From Cephalotus follicularis (taxonomy: Eukaryota > Streptophyta > Magnoliopsida > Oxalidales > Cephalotaceae), in assembly GCA_001972305.1 (NCBI GenBank), contig BDDD01000309.1, forward strand, positions 124,001-188,000: a stretch of 64,000 nucleotides of DNA, given 5' to 3'. Shown here piece by piece: positions 25,386 to 36,531 of the stretch (the first letter of the stretch is position 1; each line of letters starts with the position of its first letter). The position numbers were made by a program, and so were the translations under genes. Under the pieces are notes generated by a model. It was not told where the DNA came from, did not search any database, and was given only the letters and a program-made list of their open reading frames with translations.

Positions 25386-25841
25386 ACATGATTCTTAGCA
25401 TGGATTGGTTGTCTGCTTGTTTTGCTCAGGTGGATTATCGTCAGAAAGTTGTGTTTTTCAGTCCCTTAGGACGAACCCCTTTTTTCCATTTCTTGACACC
25501 TTAGAGCCTTTGTTTGTTCTAATGATTTCGGCCTTGCATGCGGACAGATTATTACGACAGGGATGCCAGGGGTTTCTGGCACATGTGCTGATGGCGGCCA
25601 GAACTGGAGGATATTCCAGTGGTTTGCGTGCTCGAAGATGTTTTTCTTCCTTGGGATTTGACTTCGTTATCGCCTGACCGAGAGATAGTGTTCGCGATTG
25701 ATTTGATGTCGGGAACTGCACCGATTTTTCGAGTACCATACCGAATGTCACCGATAGAATTGAAAGAGTTAAAGATACAGTTACAGAATCTTCTGGACAT
25801 GGAGTTACAAAAAGTGGCTATTGCTTTTGATGGGGGTTAAA
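25386..25841 (+). other. Chromovirus protease end and reverse transcriptase start
   Basis: Directly after the solo LTR the sequence resumes with LDMILSMDWLSA, the protease C-terminal signature. It continues to DREIVFAIDLMSGTAPIF and RVPYRMSPIELKELKIQLQ, which open the Ty3 reverse transcriptase. The CACTA element begins where this ends. Confidence 0.8.
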
Positions 25842-25857
25842 CACTACAAAACAACAG

Positions 25858-26245
25858 GCCTTTTGAAACGGATGGAATCCGTTTCAAAAGGCCTATTTTT
25901 CCGTTTCAAAAGGTCTTTTGAAACGGTTTTGAAACGGAAAAATGGAATTTCAAAAAAGTGGCGTATCAATAGCCTTTTGAAACGGACAAACCGTTTCAAA
26001 AGGGTACCCTTTTGAAACGGAGAGATTTACCGTTTCAAAAGGGTTTTAAAAAAATAAAAAAATAAGACCTCCGTTTCAAAAGGGTTTTAAAAAAATAAAA
26101 AAATAAGACCCTTTTGAAACGGTTGACACTAACCGTTTCAAAAGAAGTACCCTTTTGAAACGGTTTAACCGTTTCAAAAGGTTTTAAAAAAAATAAAAAA
26201 AATACCCTTTTGAAACGGTTAACACGAACCGTTTCAAAAGGGTAC
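25858..26245. repeat. Left subterminal repeats of the CACTA element
   Basis: A dozen or more CCTTTTGAAACGG words or their complement alternate, many as facing pairs, and the stretch TTTTAAAAAAATAAAAAAAT recurs between them. Such an array is diagnostic for CACTA ends. Confidence 0.9.
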
Positions 26246-26581
26246 CCCAAAAGACAATTACCTATTTCATATTGACAGTATTGACAGTATGGATAGTTCT
26301 AACAATCCTTTCCCCATCAACACTCAGCTTGAATGAACAATTGTGCAACCCATCTTCCACCTCTATAAATGCACCTCTCACTCAAGGCGTCAACTGCACA
26401 TTCAAGGAATCAACTGCACATTCAAGGCGTCAACTGTACCACAGAGCATTGACTGGTACGTGGACCAGTCACTGCAAATATCGACTCTCCTAGCCAAGGC
26501 GTGGCAGGTAGTCTTAGGCATTGACAACTCTCCCTCAAGCGTTGACAGTCTGCCTGAGGTGTCGATAGAACACTCTCAAAC

Positions 26582-29331
26582 TGTCACGCCCCGAATCGTG
26601 GGATGGGCCCCACGGTTCGACACGTGGCAATCCGTACAATCATCATAAAAAAATTAAAACTTAATATAAGTCGTAATCAAAATCAAAATCAAAATCAAAA
26701 TCAAAATCAAAATCCTTTATTTATTGTGTGGATTACAGACCCAGTTCAAATCATATAAATTACATCATCATGAACCAGAATAAAATAAATACATAATTTA
26801 TCTCTGCAATTGCGTCCATGGAAGCGTACTGCCGAGGAGGTACTTACACAATAATTCTTTGTCTTTAGTGCTGCTGCGATGTGCCTCCACTACCTGTACC
26901 TGTACCTGGCCCATTCAAAAGAATGGGTCAGCAACCCTGAGGGTTGTGTAGGTCACCCCATACACGGGCACATACCAGAGGAACAAACAAACACAAGCAG
27001 AGGAGAAAATAATATAAACGTGCATGCATACAAATCATAGTCCATAGCATAATCATCATCATCAATTTATCCTCGGACTACTCTACTCGAAACATACATG
27101 ACAATCATATCACGGAGGAGTCTAGTCCGGTCATCCTATTGTCGTAGTCAATATACATGGTTCACCTTTGGGATCACCAGCCTGTGGAATTCTCCTCCGG
27201 TTCACCTGCTGAGCGGTTCGCCCTTCGCTCACCTGCTCGCGGTTCACCCCTTGGATCACCAGCCTTGGCGGAATTCACCCTTAGGTTCACCATTGGCGGT
27301 TCGCCCGAGGATCACCTGCCTTGCGGAGTTCACCCCGTAGGTTCACCTGCTCGGCGGAATTCTCCCCAGTCGGGCTCACCAGCCATATATTATCCTCATA
27401 TTTCCTTTACAAATTCCTTTCATTCTTTAACATTTGTAATCCTTGGACCTCACTTTCTAATTCCATTCATTAAACGCCATTAAGCCACGAATAAAACGCA
27501 TGCATGGGTATTGCCTCAAAACGCACCGTTCGGCGTTAAGTCTTAATTCCCTTCTTCTTCGTTGGTTACATGCAGGCATATCATTTGAATACTGGCGCCA
27601 ACACATCTTCGTCTTCCCTCCTCCAAGGGCCATGGCGCTTAACACAGCACACTTAAGACGCGCGACAGTGGACGAGGATGACCACGGCACCTTGTCCTCG
27701 GAAGTTTGGCGTTATTACAGTGGACCAGCTTCGTGAGTGCAGGTCGACCATGGCGCCCTGTTATGGCGCAACTTCGGGCAGAGCAGAGGAGAGTGCAGGG
27801 CGCCTTCGTGGAGAGCTCAGGCGCTGTTCCATGCTTAGGATGCATGGTCTTGCTTCCTCGGACGCCTGGGACTAATGCTTTCCTGGCAGCGTCCTCGGAA
27901 CGGTGCTGGCGCATCTCTCATGTTGTGGCAGAGAGCGATGCGCATGGAAGAGGACAAGGACGTCCTCTGCGCATGGTGTCCTCAGTGTCTTGAGTCCTCT
28001 GCTATGCTCGATCAGTGGCACCTCGGCAGGTCACCTCGGCGCCTTGGGTCCACAGGCATGAGCCCATGGTCTTTACAAAAGATGGGATACATGCAGAGGA
28101 CAATGGTGTCCTCTGCACTTGCGCTGGTACGTCCACTGCTTTATCCTCAGTCATGGAGCATACGCATGACGCTGCATGCCTTCTCGACCCATCACGTTAG
28201 CACGTTCAGTGGTGCCCAGCACTGTGGCATCTCGGGTGCATAGCGATGGCACCTCGGACGCATGTTATTGGTTCCTCGGGTGTTGCCAATGGCTCATTGC
28301 ACAATGGAAGTAGCACTTCATCTCTATCATTGGCAGTGAGGTCCGGGAGTGGTAGAGGAGACGGTGCTGGTCGGCTAGGAGCTCAACCCGTAGTCATGCT
28401 AGATTGCAAGGCTAAGCAAGCTCATCACCCCTTTCCCCACACCTCTGCCAATGGCGTCCTTTGCGTGCGCACTATACATGCATGCAGAGATGCACTAAAT
28501 AGAGGAGGAAGCCAATCACGTGTAATGCACGGTTTCATTAAACTCATGCCCTGGTCCTTATTCATGTATGTGGTAACAAAGAATAAAATGCATACAATTT
28601 CACAGACAACGACCAAGTAGCAAGAAGAGGACACACAATCAACAACAAGCAGTAAACACACAAGATAATTACATATATAAACATGCTGGTAGGCACTCGG
28701 CATAGAGCAACCTACCTGGAGGTGGTTGGAAACGGAGATCGTCTTCCTCAATTCCTGGACTTCCTTTCTTGCCAAGGATCCCCACACTTCAAGTGATCTC
28801 TTCCCCTTTCACTTGCTCTCCTCTCTCCTTACTCCCATAAAGAGAGTATTTAAAGATCTCCTTCTTGTCTTCTTCCTCCTTTTCCCAACAGCAGGTCCCC
28901 ACCTCCATAACTCCCTTTTTCTCTCGACCATTCTGGAACCAAGGCATGTGAAAATGCTAAAGCTCCATTCACAGCCACTCTTTGTCCTTATATACTCACA
29001 ATAGAAAATTCTAGACTTCTCATGACATTTTTGACGGATACAGGCTATGTGATTTGGGCTTTGGGCTTTAAGCCTCCTTCTTTTCTTCAAATGGTCTTTC
29101 TTCCTTAGATTGTAAGCCCAATTGCTTTGCACCATGTTAGTCTTGGCCCAATCACTTTACACTTTATAATTTCAGCCCAAAATAAATAAAAATAATTCTT
29201 AGGCATGGGACTATTATTTACACCACATTAAGGCCCGAATAATTACGTCATAAATTCGGGTCCAGCCCAAAAAGTGAGAAAATAATTACAAGGCCCAGTA
29301 ATAATATTTTATAATATTTAGGGCTCTTACA
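26582..29331 (-). mobile_element. Solo LTR (2.75 kb) inside the CACTA element
   Basis: On plus it runs from TGTCACGCCCCG to GGGCTCTTACA, flanked by exact CAAAC copies (26577-26581 and 29332-29336). The minus-strand start TGTAAGAGCCC and a TATATAAGG on minus (plus near 28990) give the orientation. It is richer in GC than its surroundings and holds GGTTCACC-type repeats (27160-27370) and CCTCGG-rich repeats (27690-28280). No gag or pol. Confidence 0.9.
26673..26714. repeat. (AAAATC)n microsatellite
   Basis: About seven copies of AAAATC in a row, near the edge of the nested solo LTR. Confidence 0.9.
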
Positions 29332-29753
29332 CAAACCGTCAACTATTGCACAGGGCGTCAACACATTAACACAAAGTATCGACGCCTTTAACCATGGCAT
29401 CGATGGGTTGTGTGAAGCAGAGGAAGTTCGACAGAAAACTTAAACCCAGATTCAATCCCCTTTCAATCCATCCCAAAATGAAATTCAAGCATATGTAATT
29501 CGTATATTGTACCTGTTATTTGCAGCTTACGAATTTGGAGGACTTGCAGCGGCGCCGTCGACTGCCACTTCTTTCAGCTTCATAATCGGACACCAACACA
29601 GCGACAACTCCATCCGGCGCCACTCAGCTTCACAATCGAACACCAACAGTCTTTCCCCTACGGCCAGTGGTCTTGGTATGCTGCCCACGCACTCGAAGAC
29701 CCCAGTAGTGTCGGAGATCCTCCAACCTCCTCGTTCTCTCTCCAAACGTGCGT

Positions 29754-29900
29754 CTCCACATTGAAATCAAAGGCTTCATTCCTCTCCACGAACCCTAGCC
29801 CAATGATGGCGTGCTTCCCGGTCCCGTCCTCGATCCTCAGCACAAAATACGGTGACGAGTCAAGCACCGATCCGCGGCATCGCGCTGCCCAGGGTTCATA
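29754..29900 (-). pseudogene. Captured fragment of a NECAP-like (adaptin ear-binding coat-associated) gene
   Basis: On the minus strand, [20 protein letters not shown] and [15 protein letters not shown] closely match the conserved PH-like N-terminal domain of plant NECAP proteins, which act in clathrin-mediated transport. Just upstream, in another frame, NPGQRDAA matches the preceding NPGQRETA-type segment, so at least one frameshift separates the two parts. The similarity stops after FDFNV, where unrelated sequence follows. There is no start, promoter or remaining exon, so this is a gene piece carried by the CACTA element rather than a working gene. The match is from memory of the family. 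Confidence 0.7.
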
Positions 29901-29993
29901 AAGAGAGAGACAGAGGTTGCTTGGAATGGATGAAATCGAAGGAGAGAGACGAAGTGCCGTGCGAAATGCTTATGTTAAAATAATTTCATCTTG

Positions 29994-30205
29994 CCTTTTG
30001 AAACGAAAATTTTCATCTGTTTCAAAAGGCTATAGCCTTTTGAAACGGATTACACATAACCGTTTCAAAAGGTATAGGATTTTGAAATGGATTACAAATA
30101 ACCGTTTCAAAAGGCTTGTCCTTTGAAACGGAACACGCGGCCGTTTCAAAAGGTTAGTCTTTTAAAACGGCCGTGAGTTCCGTTTCAAAAGGGTGCGTTT
30201 CAAAT
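29994..30205. repeat. Right subterminal repeats of the CACTA element
   Basis: Eight or more CCTTTTGAAACGG / CCGTTTCAAAAGG words, the same motif as at the left end, lead up to the right terminus. Confidence 0.9.
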
Positions 30206-30227
30206 AGCCTCTTTTTTTGTAATGAAA

Positions 30228-30444
30228 AACCCGATTCCTTTCTCTCGACAGATGGATTGTTGACAAATGGATCAGAGTTTTGAGGAACAAGACCATTTCA
30301 TTGGTTAGTGCTCTTTGGCAGTATCACGGTTCAATGGAATGCACCTGGGAGCGCGGGGACGATATGAGAGAGAGATACCCTTTTCTGTTTGTTGACCGAC
30401 TGACTGTTAAATCTGGGGACCAGATTCTTTTAAGGAGGGGAGAA
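30228..30444 (+). other. Chromovirus pol C-terminal end and polypurine tract
   Basis: It encodes RNKTISLVSALWQYHG and ECTWERGDDMRERYPFLF, matching the chromodomain-like tail of plant chromovirus integrases. The tract CTTTTAAGGAGGGGAGAA touches the 3' LTR. Confidence 0.75.
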
Positions 30445-32932
30445 TGTGACGACCCAAATTCCCTTTTTGTACTGTTCATGTGTATACTGTACTGTATTGA
30501 ATTGTATTGGACGGTATTGAACAGAGGCATTCCTATACCTATTGTTATTGTATCGATTATATGCATGTATAGTCGGGATTTTGGGCTGAGTTTCTGAGAA
30601 TAGGCCGGACTGACTATATAAGTCAAGTTCCTTAACCATTTCTCTCATTCCACACATTTCCCATTCTTCTCCCTCTCTCTCTATCCTTATCCCTATCTTC
30701 CTCCCAGCTGAGCAGCCTCCATCCCCTTCTTGAAGCTCCGGATTTGCTACTCCATCGACAAGTAGAGACTGCAAGTTGCCTTCTTGCGGATTGAACAACA
30801 TAGCAGCCGATTCTTGAGGGTTTCCAGCCATTGATCGATCGTTAGCTCAACTTTTGAAGCTTCGTTAAAGGTAGGACTTCCCTACTTGAATTGCTTATTG
30901 CTTAATTGCATGATTGATTGAGCGATTGAATGATTGTATGGTATAGAATTGAAAAACTAGGGTCTTTATTGATTTCCTTGATCTAACCGATCTAGAAGGT
31001 TTTAAACTGAAATTAGAAGGTTGTAAAAAGTTTTACTAACCTTAAATGATTGATTTTAACCCTTAGTTTTCAGAGAATGGCTTTAAATTGGATTTTGACT
31101 TGAGATTGACCACTTTTTCTGCATAAAAATCGACCCTGCCCAACAAAGACATCGACCCCAGCCCATGGACGTCGATGTCTTTCGTTTTAGAATGCTGTAT
31201 CCTTGATTCCGTAGCAAAGACATCGATGTCTTCCAATGACATCGACGTCTTTTCCTTGAGATGTCTTTTCCCCAGGAAAGACATCGATGCTGAACATCGA
31301 TGCGCATTCCCAGGCTACTTTTATTGAATCGCGTCGACGTCTTTGTTCAAAGACATCGACGTCCTTTGGCCAGATCTCTATACAAATAGAGAAAGACATT
31401 GACGTCTTTCAAAGATGTCGATGTCATTCTACCATTTTAAAGGAATTCCCTGATACGCATCGATGTCTTTGGCCAAGGACATCGACGCCTTTCGGGCTGA
31501 ATGAAACTTTTAACTGTTTTAAAGCTAGTTTTCAACTCCTTTTCACATTGTCGTTTGACCGAAGCATCACTTGAGGTATTCAAGCGTTTGAAACATAGTT
31601 TTCTACGGTTTTTAAAGATTGAATTGTTAGAATGATAGTCAAGCCATAGGCGACGACCCAGTGACTTTCGTGGACTGAATAGATGTTCTTTCCTATTTCG
31701 TCGACTCGATCGTCACTGTTTAGCGGCTTCTGATTGATTGACTGTTTGCTTGGGTCATAAGTGTCGAGAGTCTAAGTTCGGAACGTTGGATGCACATTCT
31801 CATTCCTTCGATTAGACATCACCACTTATTGACCTTGTTTTGACATTGTACTGACAGATTGATTGATTGATTGTATTGTATGGATCCTATAGAGTGACCT
31901 TATGATTCGTGTCAGCATGTTAGGTTGTTGACTCTGTCCACCTATTATGTCGATCGTATAATTTATTGAATTGTATTGACCTGCTGATGAGCAATATTTT
32001 ATTGATTGACGATTGATGCTCCCTTGAGGGCCATAGCTCCCTAATGGTAACAGTAGCTCCCTCGGTTATAGCTCATCGATATTGTATTGACCCAGCCATA
32101 GGCTGGAAGATCTACGAGATCCAGACCTGATCAATCTGAGAACAGTAGATAGATCTCCCACCTTTTTTGAAGGACTACCTTCTGTGGGATTGATCATTAC
32201 TATTGATTGACATTGTACTGACACGAGGTCGGATGCTCTATAGGATATGATTGATTGATTGGGTGTTTAATACACCACCACTGAGTGTCTGCCATTGATT
32301 GATTGTTATAGATCCTATCCATATGCTCTGTTATGGTCCAGTGTCATACGGATAGTCTGATCGTTAATTGTATTCTTGCATTTGCCATGTCATGCATTGA
32401 TATTGTACACCGCAGATTGATATTGCATATACTGCCACTGATATTGCACATTGTATATGCATACACGCTGCATGAGGTTTCTGCTTGGCCAGTGTGGCTA
32501 ACCCCATCCTTCGGGGTGGGGCTGTTTTATACATTTTTGTGTGCAGCATAGGTAGGGCAACATGTAGCAGCGGACAGAAGGACTGAAGACTCAGTTTGAT
32601 CACACAGCTGTCGGGTACCGCTGAATTGGTGGTGAGATGTTGTAGTGAAAGAGTTGAATGTAATATTTTGATATGATGGCTATCTTATTGTAAAAGATTG
32701 GTATTGTAGAGCACTGCACTGTATTGTATTGTATCGAATGACTGATACGGTATTATAACAGAACTTGTATTGTATTGCATCGTATGGATGGATGGATTAT
32801 TGTGTTGTATCTTCCGCGCATTGTAAAGTTTTAAGTTTTTCTGCATTTCTATATTGCTAGTCCCGACCACTGTATTGTATATTGGATTGAGAGTAATGCC
32901 ACATGTCCGTTTTGCGGGCGCGAGGTGTTACA
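30445..32932 (+). repeat. Chromovirus 3' LTR
   Basis: From TGTGACGACCCA to GAGGTGTTACA, collinear along its whole length with the 5' LTR at 18271. It is preceded by the polypurine tract CTTTTAAGGAGGGGAGAA (30427-30444). Confidence 0.92.
31146..31500. repeat. ATCGACGTC word array in the 3' chromovirus LTR
   Basis: This is the counterpart of the array at 18979-19340. The words are in the same order and orientation with only scattered base differences, so the array was present when the element inserted. Confidence 0.85.
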
Positions 32933-33066
32933 CATATGACCGCACGGACCCTAGCCCTCGTCCAAGAAATAGCACGCATCATATCTCAACCTCGTCCAAG
33001 GGACTGACATATAAGTGCACGGACCCTAGGCCTCGTCTGAGAAATCGCATGCAAACACATCAATAT
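32933..33066. repeat. 75-bp minisatellite of the outer LTR, middle part
   Basis: This is the continuation of the array seen at 18160-18270. GGACCCTAGCCCTCGTCC, CTCAACCTCGTCC and GGACCCTAGGCCTCGTCTG follow in order between the chromovirus and the Sirevirus derivative, so both inserted into or beside the same array. Confidence 0.8.
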
Positions 33067-33457
33067 TGTAGGAANTTACAGAAGCTTCTGCCTGATTTGT
33101 ACCCCATGGCAGTCGACTGTTGCCCTGTGACAGTCGACTGGATTTGCCTGGCAGTCGACTGGACCCCTGTGTCAGTCGACTGGTGTGCTGTTTCTGCAGA
33201 TTCTGGGTTTTGGTTGAAGATGCAGTCGACTACATGACTTTGGAAGTCGACTCCTAGCCTTGGCAGTCGACTGGATTGCTCTCCAGTCGGCTGGATTGGC
33301 CTGTATCTGCATAAACATTCTTGGCATAACTTTGGACAAAGAATCAAGTGAGTAAATGCAGTTATAACTGAAAGAATTATGCATACAAGTAATCTACGTT
33401 TGTTAATCATCAAAATAACATGTGTAATGCAATAAATCGGGGTGGCAATGGCCAACA
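33067..33457 (-). repeat. 3' LTR copy of the Sirevirus derivative (contains an N)
   Basis: Nearly identical to 38197-38587 except in its first nine bases, where an undetermined base (N, 33075) sits. The outer end TGTAGG resembles, in reverse, the CCTACA end of the related LTR at 57583-58909. Confidence 0.8.
33107..33300. repeat. CAGTCGACTG word array, left LTR copy
   Basis: The palindrome CAGTCGACTG or close variants (CAGTCGGCTGG, AAGTCGACTCC) occur about eight times. The same words recur at 38237-38420 in the right copy and at 37918-38190 outside the shared repeat. Confidence 0.9.
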
Positions 33458-33471
33458 ATCTCCCCCTTTTT
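33458..33471 (-). other. Polypurine tract of the Sirevirus derivative
   Basis: AAAAAGGGGGAGAT on minus touches the 3' LTR. A second tract-like run (plus 33726-33741) and shorter ones near 33770 and 33800 follow, as is typical of Sireviruses. Confidence 0.85.
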
Positions 33472-34086
33472 GATGATTGACAAAACATGCATATTTTGCA
33501 TAAATCTTGACAAATCTTACCCATTTTTGTTCCAAAGTCCAAATTTACCAATAAAGGCATATCCAATGCATTTGTCATACCAAAATATACTTGCTCAATG
33601 CAAGATTTCAAGCCATCTTCATCAATATGCAATATTTTCAATTTTATCAATAACTTCCCAAAATGCATACAATTGCATACAAGTTCATTTTCAATCTCAA
33701 ATGCAATGTGCAAAATATAAATCTTCTCTCCCCCTTTTTGTCAAACAACAAAAAGAGAAGACGGAAGCTCCCCCTCAATCATAGCATGGATTGAAGATCC
33801 CCCCCTCAAGTTATGCATTCCTATATAATTTAATCAATACGATCAATGCAATAAGAGAGAACAAATTAGATTGAAGCACAATTCCATTAAAATCTTGAAG
33901 TGCATAAGCAATCACATTAACCACAGGATTAAATTCCATAAAAACCAAATGCATATTGTCATTAAAAGCTCAAACACACTTAAGTCTTTTACAATTCAAA
34001 GCATAAAAATACATTCCACAAGTAGAGTTCCAAAATGCAAATAAACACATGATGATGCAAATGTAAGCTCAAGATGGTGGAGGATG

Positions 34087-34704
34087 CTATGGGAAAGCGT
34101 TTTGAAGTAATTGAAGGATGTCCGCTTGTCCCTGTCGGAGATCCGCTTGACTTTGCATGATCTTTGCTTGACCCTCACGAAAGTGATGCATTTCTCCATT
34201 GAGAAACTCAATGTCAGCTTGGGCAAGATCCATTCTTGCCTGAAGAGATTCCATGGAGGGTCTGCTGCTGCTGCTGCTGCTCTGTCCAGCACTCGGACGT
34301 ATCTCATACTGTTGAGGATCGTCCTCCTCCTCATCATCATCATCCCCAGCCCTAACCTCCGCTTTCTCTCTTGCTTGCTCTCCACCTCTTCCTCTCATCT
34401 TGACCCACTCACCATCCTCAAAAACAATGCCACAATGTCTAAGCCCCGTTTTATTCACTAACTGCTTATGGGAAGGTTTAATACTTTGCTCATCATCCGG
34501 GAAATCTATGTTAAGTGAAGCAAGAACAAACGAAATGATCCTACTAATAAGCATAGGATATGGAGTGTGGTTTGGTCTAGACAAAAGATGGTTGACAATA
34601 AGATAGGGTAGGTTAATTGGGGTTCCGTTTTTAACACAAGCAACGAATTTAAGGTCGCGCTCGGAAATTAGACTCTTCAAATAAGACATGAATTGACTCT
34701 TCAA
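34087..34704 (-). CDS. Plant-transposon-protein-like ORF in place of reverse transcriptase
   Basis: This 205-residue open frame overlaps the end of the integrase frame. Its N-terminal half (RDLKFVACVKNGTPINLPYL, PYPMLISRIISFVLASLNID) resembles the plant family called putative plant transposon protein, as I remember it (Pfam PF20167). An acidic run (DDDDEEEDD) and a Ser run (SSSSSS) follow, then a regular helical, coiled-coil-like tail (MESLQARMDLAQADIEF, QADLRQGQADILQLLQ). It carries no reverse transcriptase motif. The role of this family is unknown; it is usually found in non-autonomous plant LTR elements and degraded copies. The junction lies exactly where pol would continue, so the ORF was joined to a truncated pol. 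It is open and young-looking, but expression cannot be judged here. Confidence 0.6.
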   Translation of the reverse strand: MKSQFMSYLKSLISERDLKFVACVKNGTPINLPYLIVNHLLSRPNHTPYPMLISRIISFVLASLNIDFPDDEQSIKPSHKQLVNKTGLRHCGIVFEDGEWVKMRGRGGEQAREKAEVRAGDDDDEEEDDPQQYEIRPSAGQSSSSSSRPSMESLQARMDLAQADIEFLNGEMHHFREGQAKIMQSQADLRQGQADILQLLQNAFP

Positions 34705-36510
34705 TAATCAATGTTCTCTTATTAAACACCCTATATGCCTTAGAATTTAAAGAGTAGCCTAGAAATATTCCTTCATCACTCTTGGCATCAAATTTTCCAA
34801 GATTATCTTTCCCATTATTTAAAACGAAAACTTTGCAACCAAAAGGTCTCAAGTGACTAACACTTGGTTTTCTTTCATTGAAAAGCTCATATGGGGTTTT
34901 CTTTAAAATTGATCTAATCATGACTCTATTTATTATATAGCATGCGGTGTTCACGGCCTTCGCCCAAAGATATTTAGGTAGATTATTTTCACAAAGCATG
35001 GTTCTCCCCATTTCTTCTAGGGTTCTATTCTGTGAATACCTAGTTCATTACAAAAAGTTTCAAAACCAAGGTTTTCAAATTCTTTGCCGTGATCACTACG
35101 AATGCTAACAATAGATAGACTCTTTTCATTTTGAATTCGTGTACCAAAATTAACAAAGGAATCTAAGGCATCACTCTTCAAAGCTAAGAAAATAACCCAA
35201 GTAAACCTAGAATAATCATCAACAATAACTAAGCCATATTGTTTACCACCAAGACTTAAAGTTCTAGTTGGTCCAAACAAATCAATGTGTAGTAATTGTA
35301 AAATGCGAGTAGTTGAAACAACATTTTTTGCTTTAAAAGATGTTCTAGTTTGTTTGCCTTGTGCACAAGCATCACACAATTTATCATTTTCAAACTTCAT
35401 TTTTGGCAAACCAATAACTAAATCTTTTCTAGAAGTTTGGCAAGAACATCCATGCTCGCATGGCCTAATCTTCTATGCCAAAGCCATTTATCATTTGTAT
35501 TTGCATTAAAACAAACATCTTTTGAAAACATTTCTTTTAAATACACTACATACACATTGCCTTGTCTATGACCAACAAATTTTACAATATTGGTGCTAGA
35601 ATCAATAATGTGACAAAGTGAGGACTCAAAATTAATTTTATATCCTTTATCACATAATTGACTCACACTAAGCAAATTATGCTTAAGGCCTACAACATAA
35701 GACACATTTTCAATAAGAGTTGATAATTTGTTACCAATTGAACCAATGCCACAAATTTTTGCCTTGTTGTTATCCCCAAAGGTGACCTTTCCTCCATCTA
35801 CTTCTTTAAGATCGATGAAGATGCTTTTGTCACCCGTCATGTGCTTCGAGCACCCGCTATCGACATACCACGGTTGCTCCTCTTTGTGGTTTGCCCGCAA
35901 GCATTGTTCCACCTACAAAAACGTTAAAGGAATTTGATCTTGGTACCCATTGTTTATTGGGTCCTTTAATGTTACTTTTAGCACTAATAGTTCCCTTTGG
36001 AACCCACACTTGTCTAAAAGTAATTGCATCATAATAAGGTGATGGTCTAGTGTGTAAGTGATGTGAATGTGCAATCCTTCTAAAGCATTTATTTCTAGTA
36101 TGTCCTATTTTATTACAATAAGTACAATGAGGTCTTAGTCTAGCCTTTTTCAATTTAGCCTTAACCTCTAAAGGAGCATAACCTATACCGGTCTTATCTA
36201 GGTATGATCTTTGACTACCTAGCATCTCTTCTAACTTCTTGCTTCCTAATGTGAATTTACTAAAGGATTGCTCTAAATTCACATTCTTTTGTCTAAGTGA
36301 CTCTACTTCTTTTTCTAAAGTAGTGTCACTAGGTGAAGTAGGTTTAGCTATGTCATTATCCCTTTTGGCTAATTCATGTTCTAACATAGCAATGTCACTT
36401 TTCAAATGCTCATTTTCAACAACTAGTAATTCCTTTTCCTTTTCTATACTAGTCATATTTTTCTTAAGTGAAGTGCATTGTGAACATTTTTTCTTAAACA
36501 CTACAAGCAA
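34649..36510 (-). other. Second zinc knuckle, protease and integrase region
   Basis: A coiled-coil stretch and CTYCNKIGHTRNKCFRR lie at about 36100-36510. WYVDSGCSKHMTGDKS (about 35850) is the copia protease/gag-pre-integrase entry. WLWHRRLGHAS (about 35450) is the integrase HHCC start, DDYSRFTWVIFL the catalytic core, and LRPFGCKVFVLN to GIFLGYS the integrase C-terminal part. The coding region ends with VLFEESN, just before the position where reverse transcriptase begins in relatives. Confidence 0.85.
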
Positions 36511-36531
36511 TTCATCAAAAGCAAATTGAAA

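Larger units (their letters stand above)
25842..30224. mobile_element. Non-autonomous CACTA (En/Spm) transposon with gene capture
   Basis: It starts CACTACAAAAC and ends TTTTTTTGTAATG, an imperfect CACTA terminal inverted repeat, with an AAA duplication on each side. Both ends are filled with the subterminal repeat CCTTTTGAAACGG in direct and inverted copies (25858-26245 and 29994-30205), the arrangement where CACTA transposases bind. Without the solo LTR nested inside, it is about 1.6 kb. I see no transposase. The interior carries a NECAP-like gene fragment and GTCAAC words. Confidence 0.9.
18271..32932 (+). mobile_element. Ty3/gypsy chromovirus with two 2.5-kb LTRs, carrying nested insertions
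   Basis: LTRs at 18271-20773 and 30445-32932 are flanked by an exact CATAT duplication (18266-18270 and 32933-32937). A PBS (20777) follows the 5' LTR and a polypurine tract precedes the 3' LTR. Inside are gag, protease, the start of reverse transcriptase and a chromodomain-like pol end; most of reverse transcriptase, RNase H and integrase is absent. A solo LTR and a CACTA element are nested inside. The LTRs differ by several percent in the stretches I compared, so the insertion is probably one to a few million years old. The copy is broken. Confidence 0.9.

Noticed and set aside
27690-28280. Several overlapping open frames of 60-120 codons in GC-rich sequence
   Set aside because: They overlap in all frames inside a solo LTR, show CCTCGG-type repeat structure and match no family I know.
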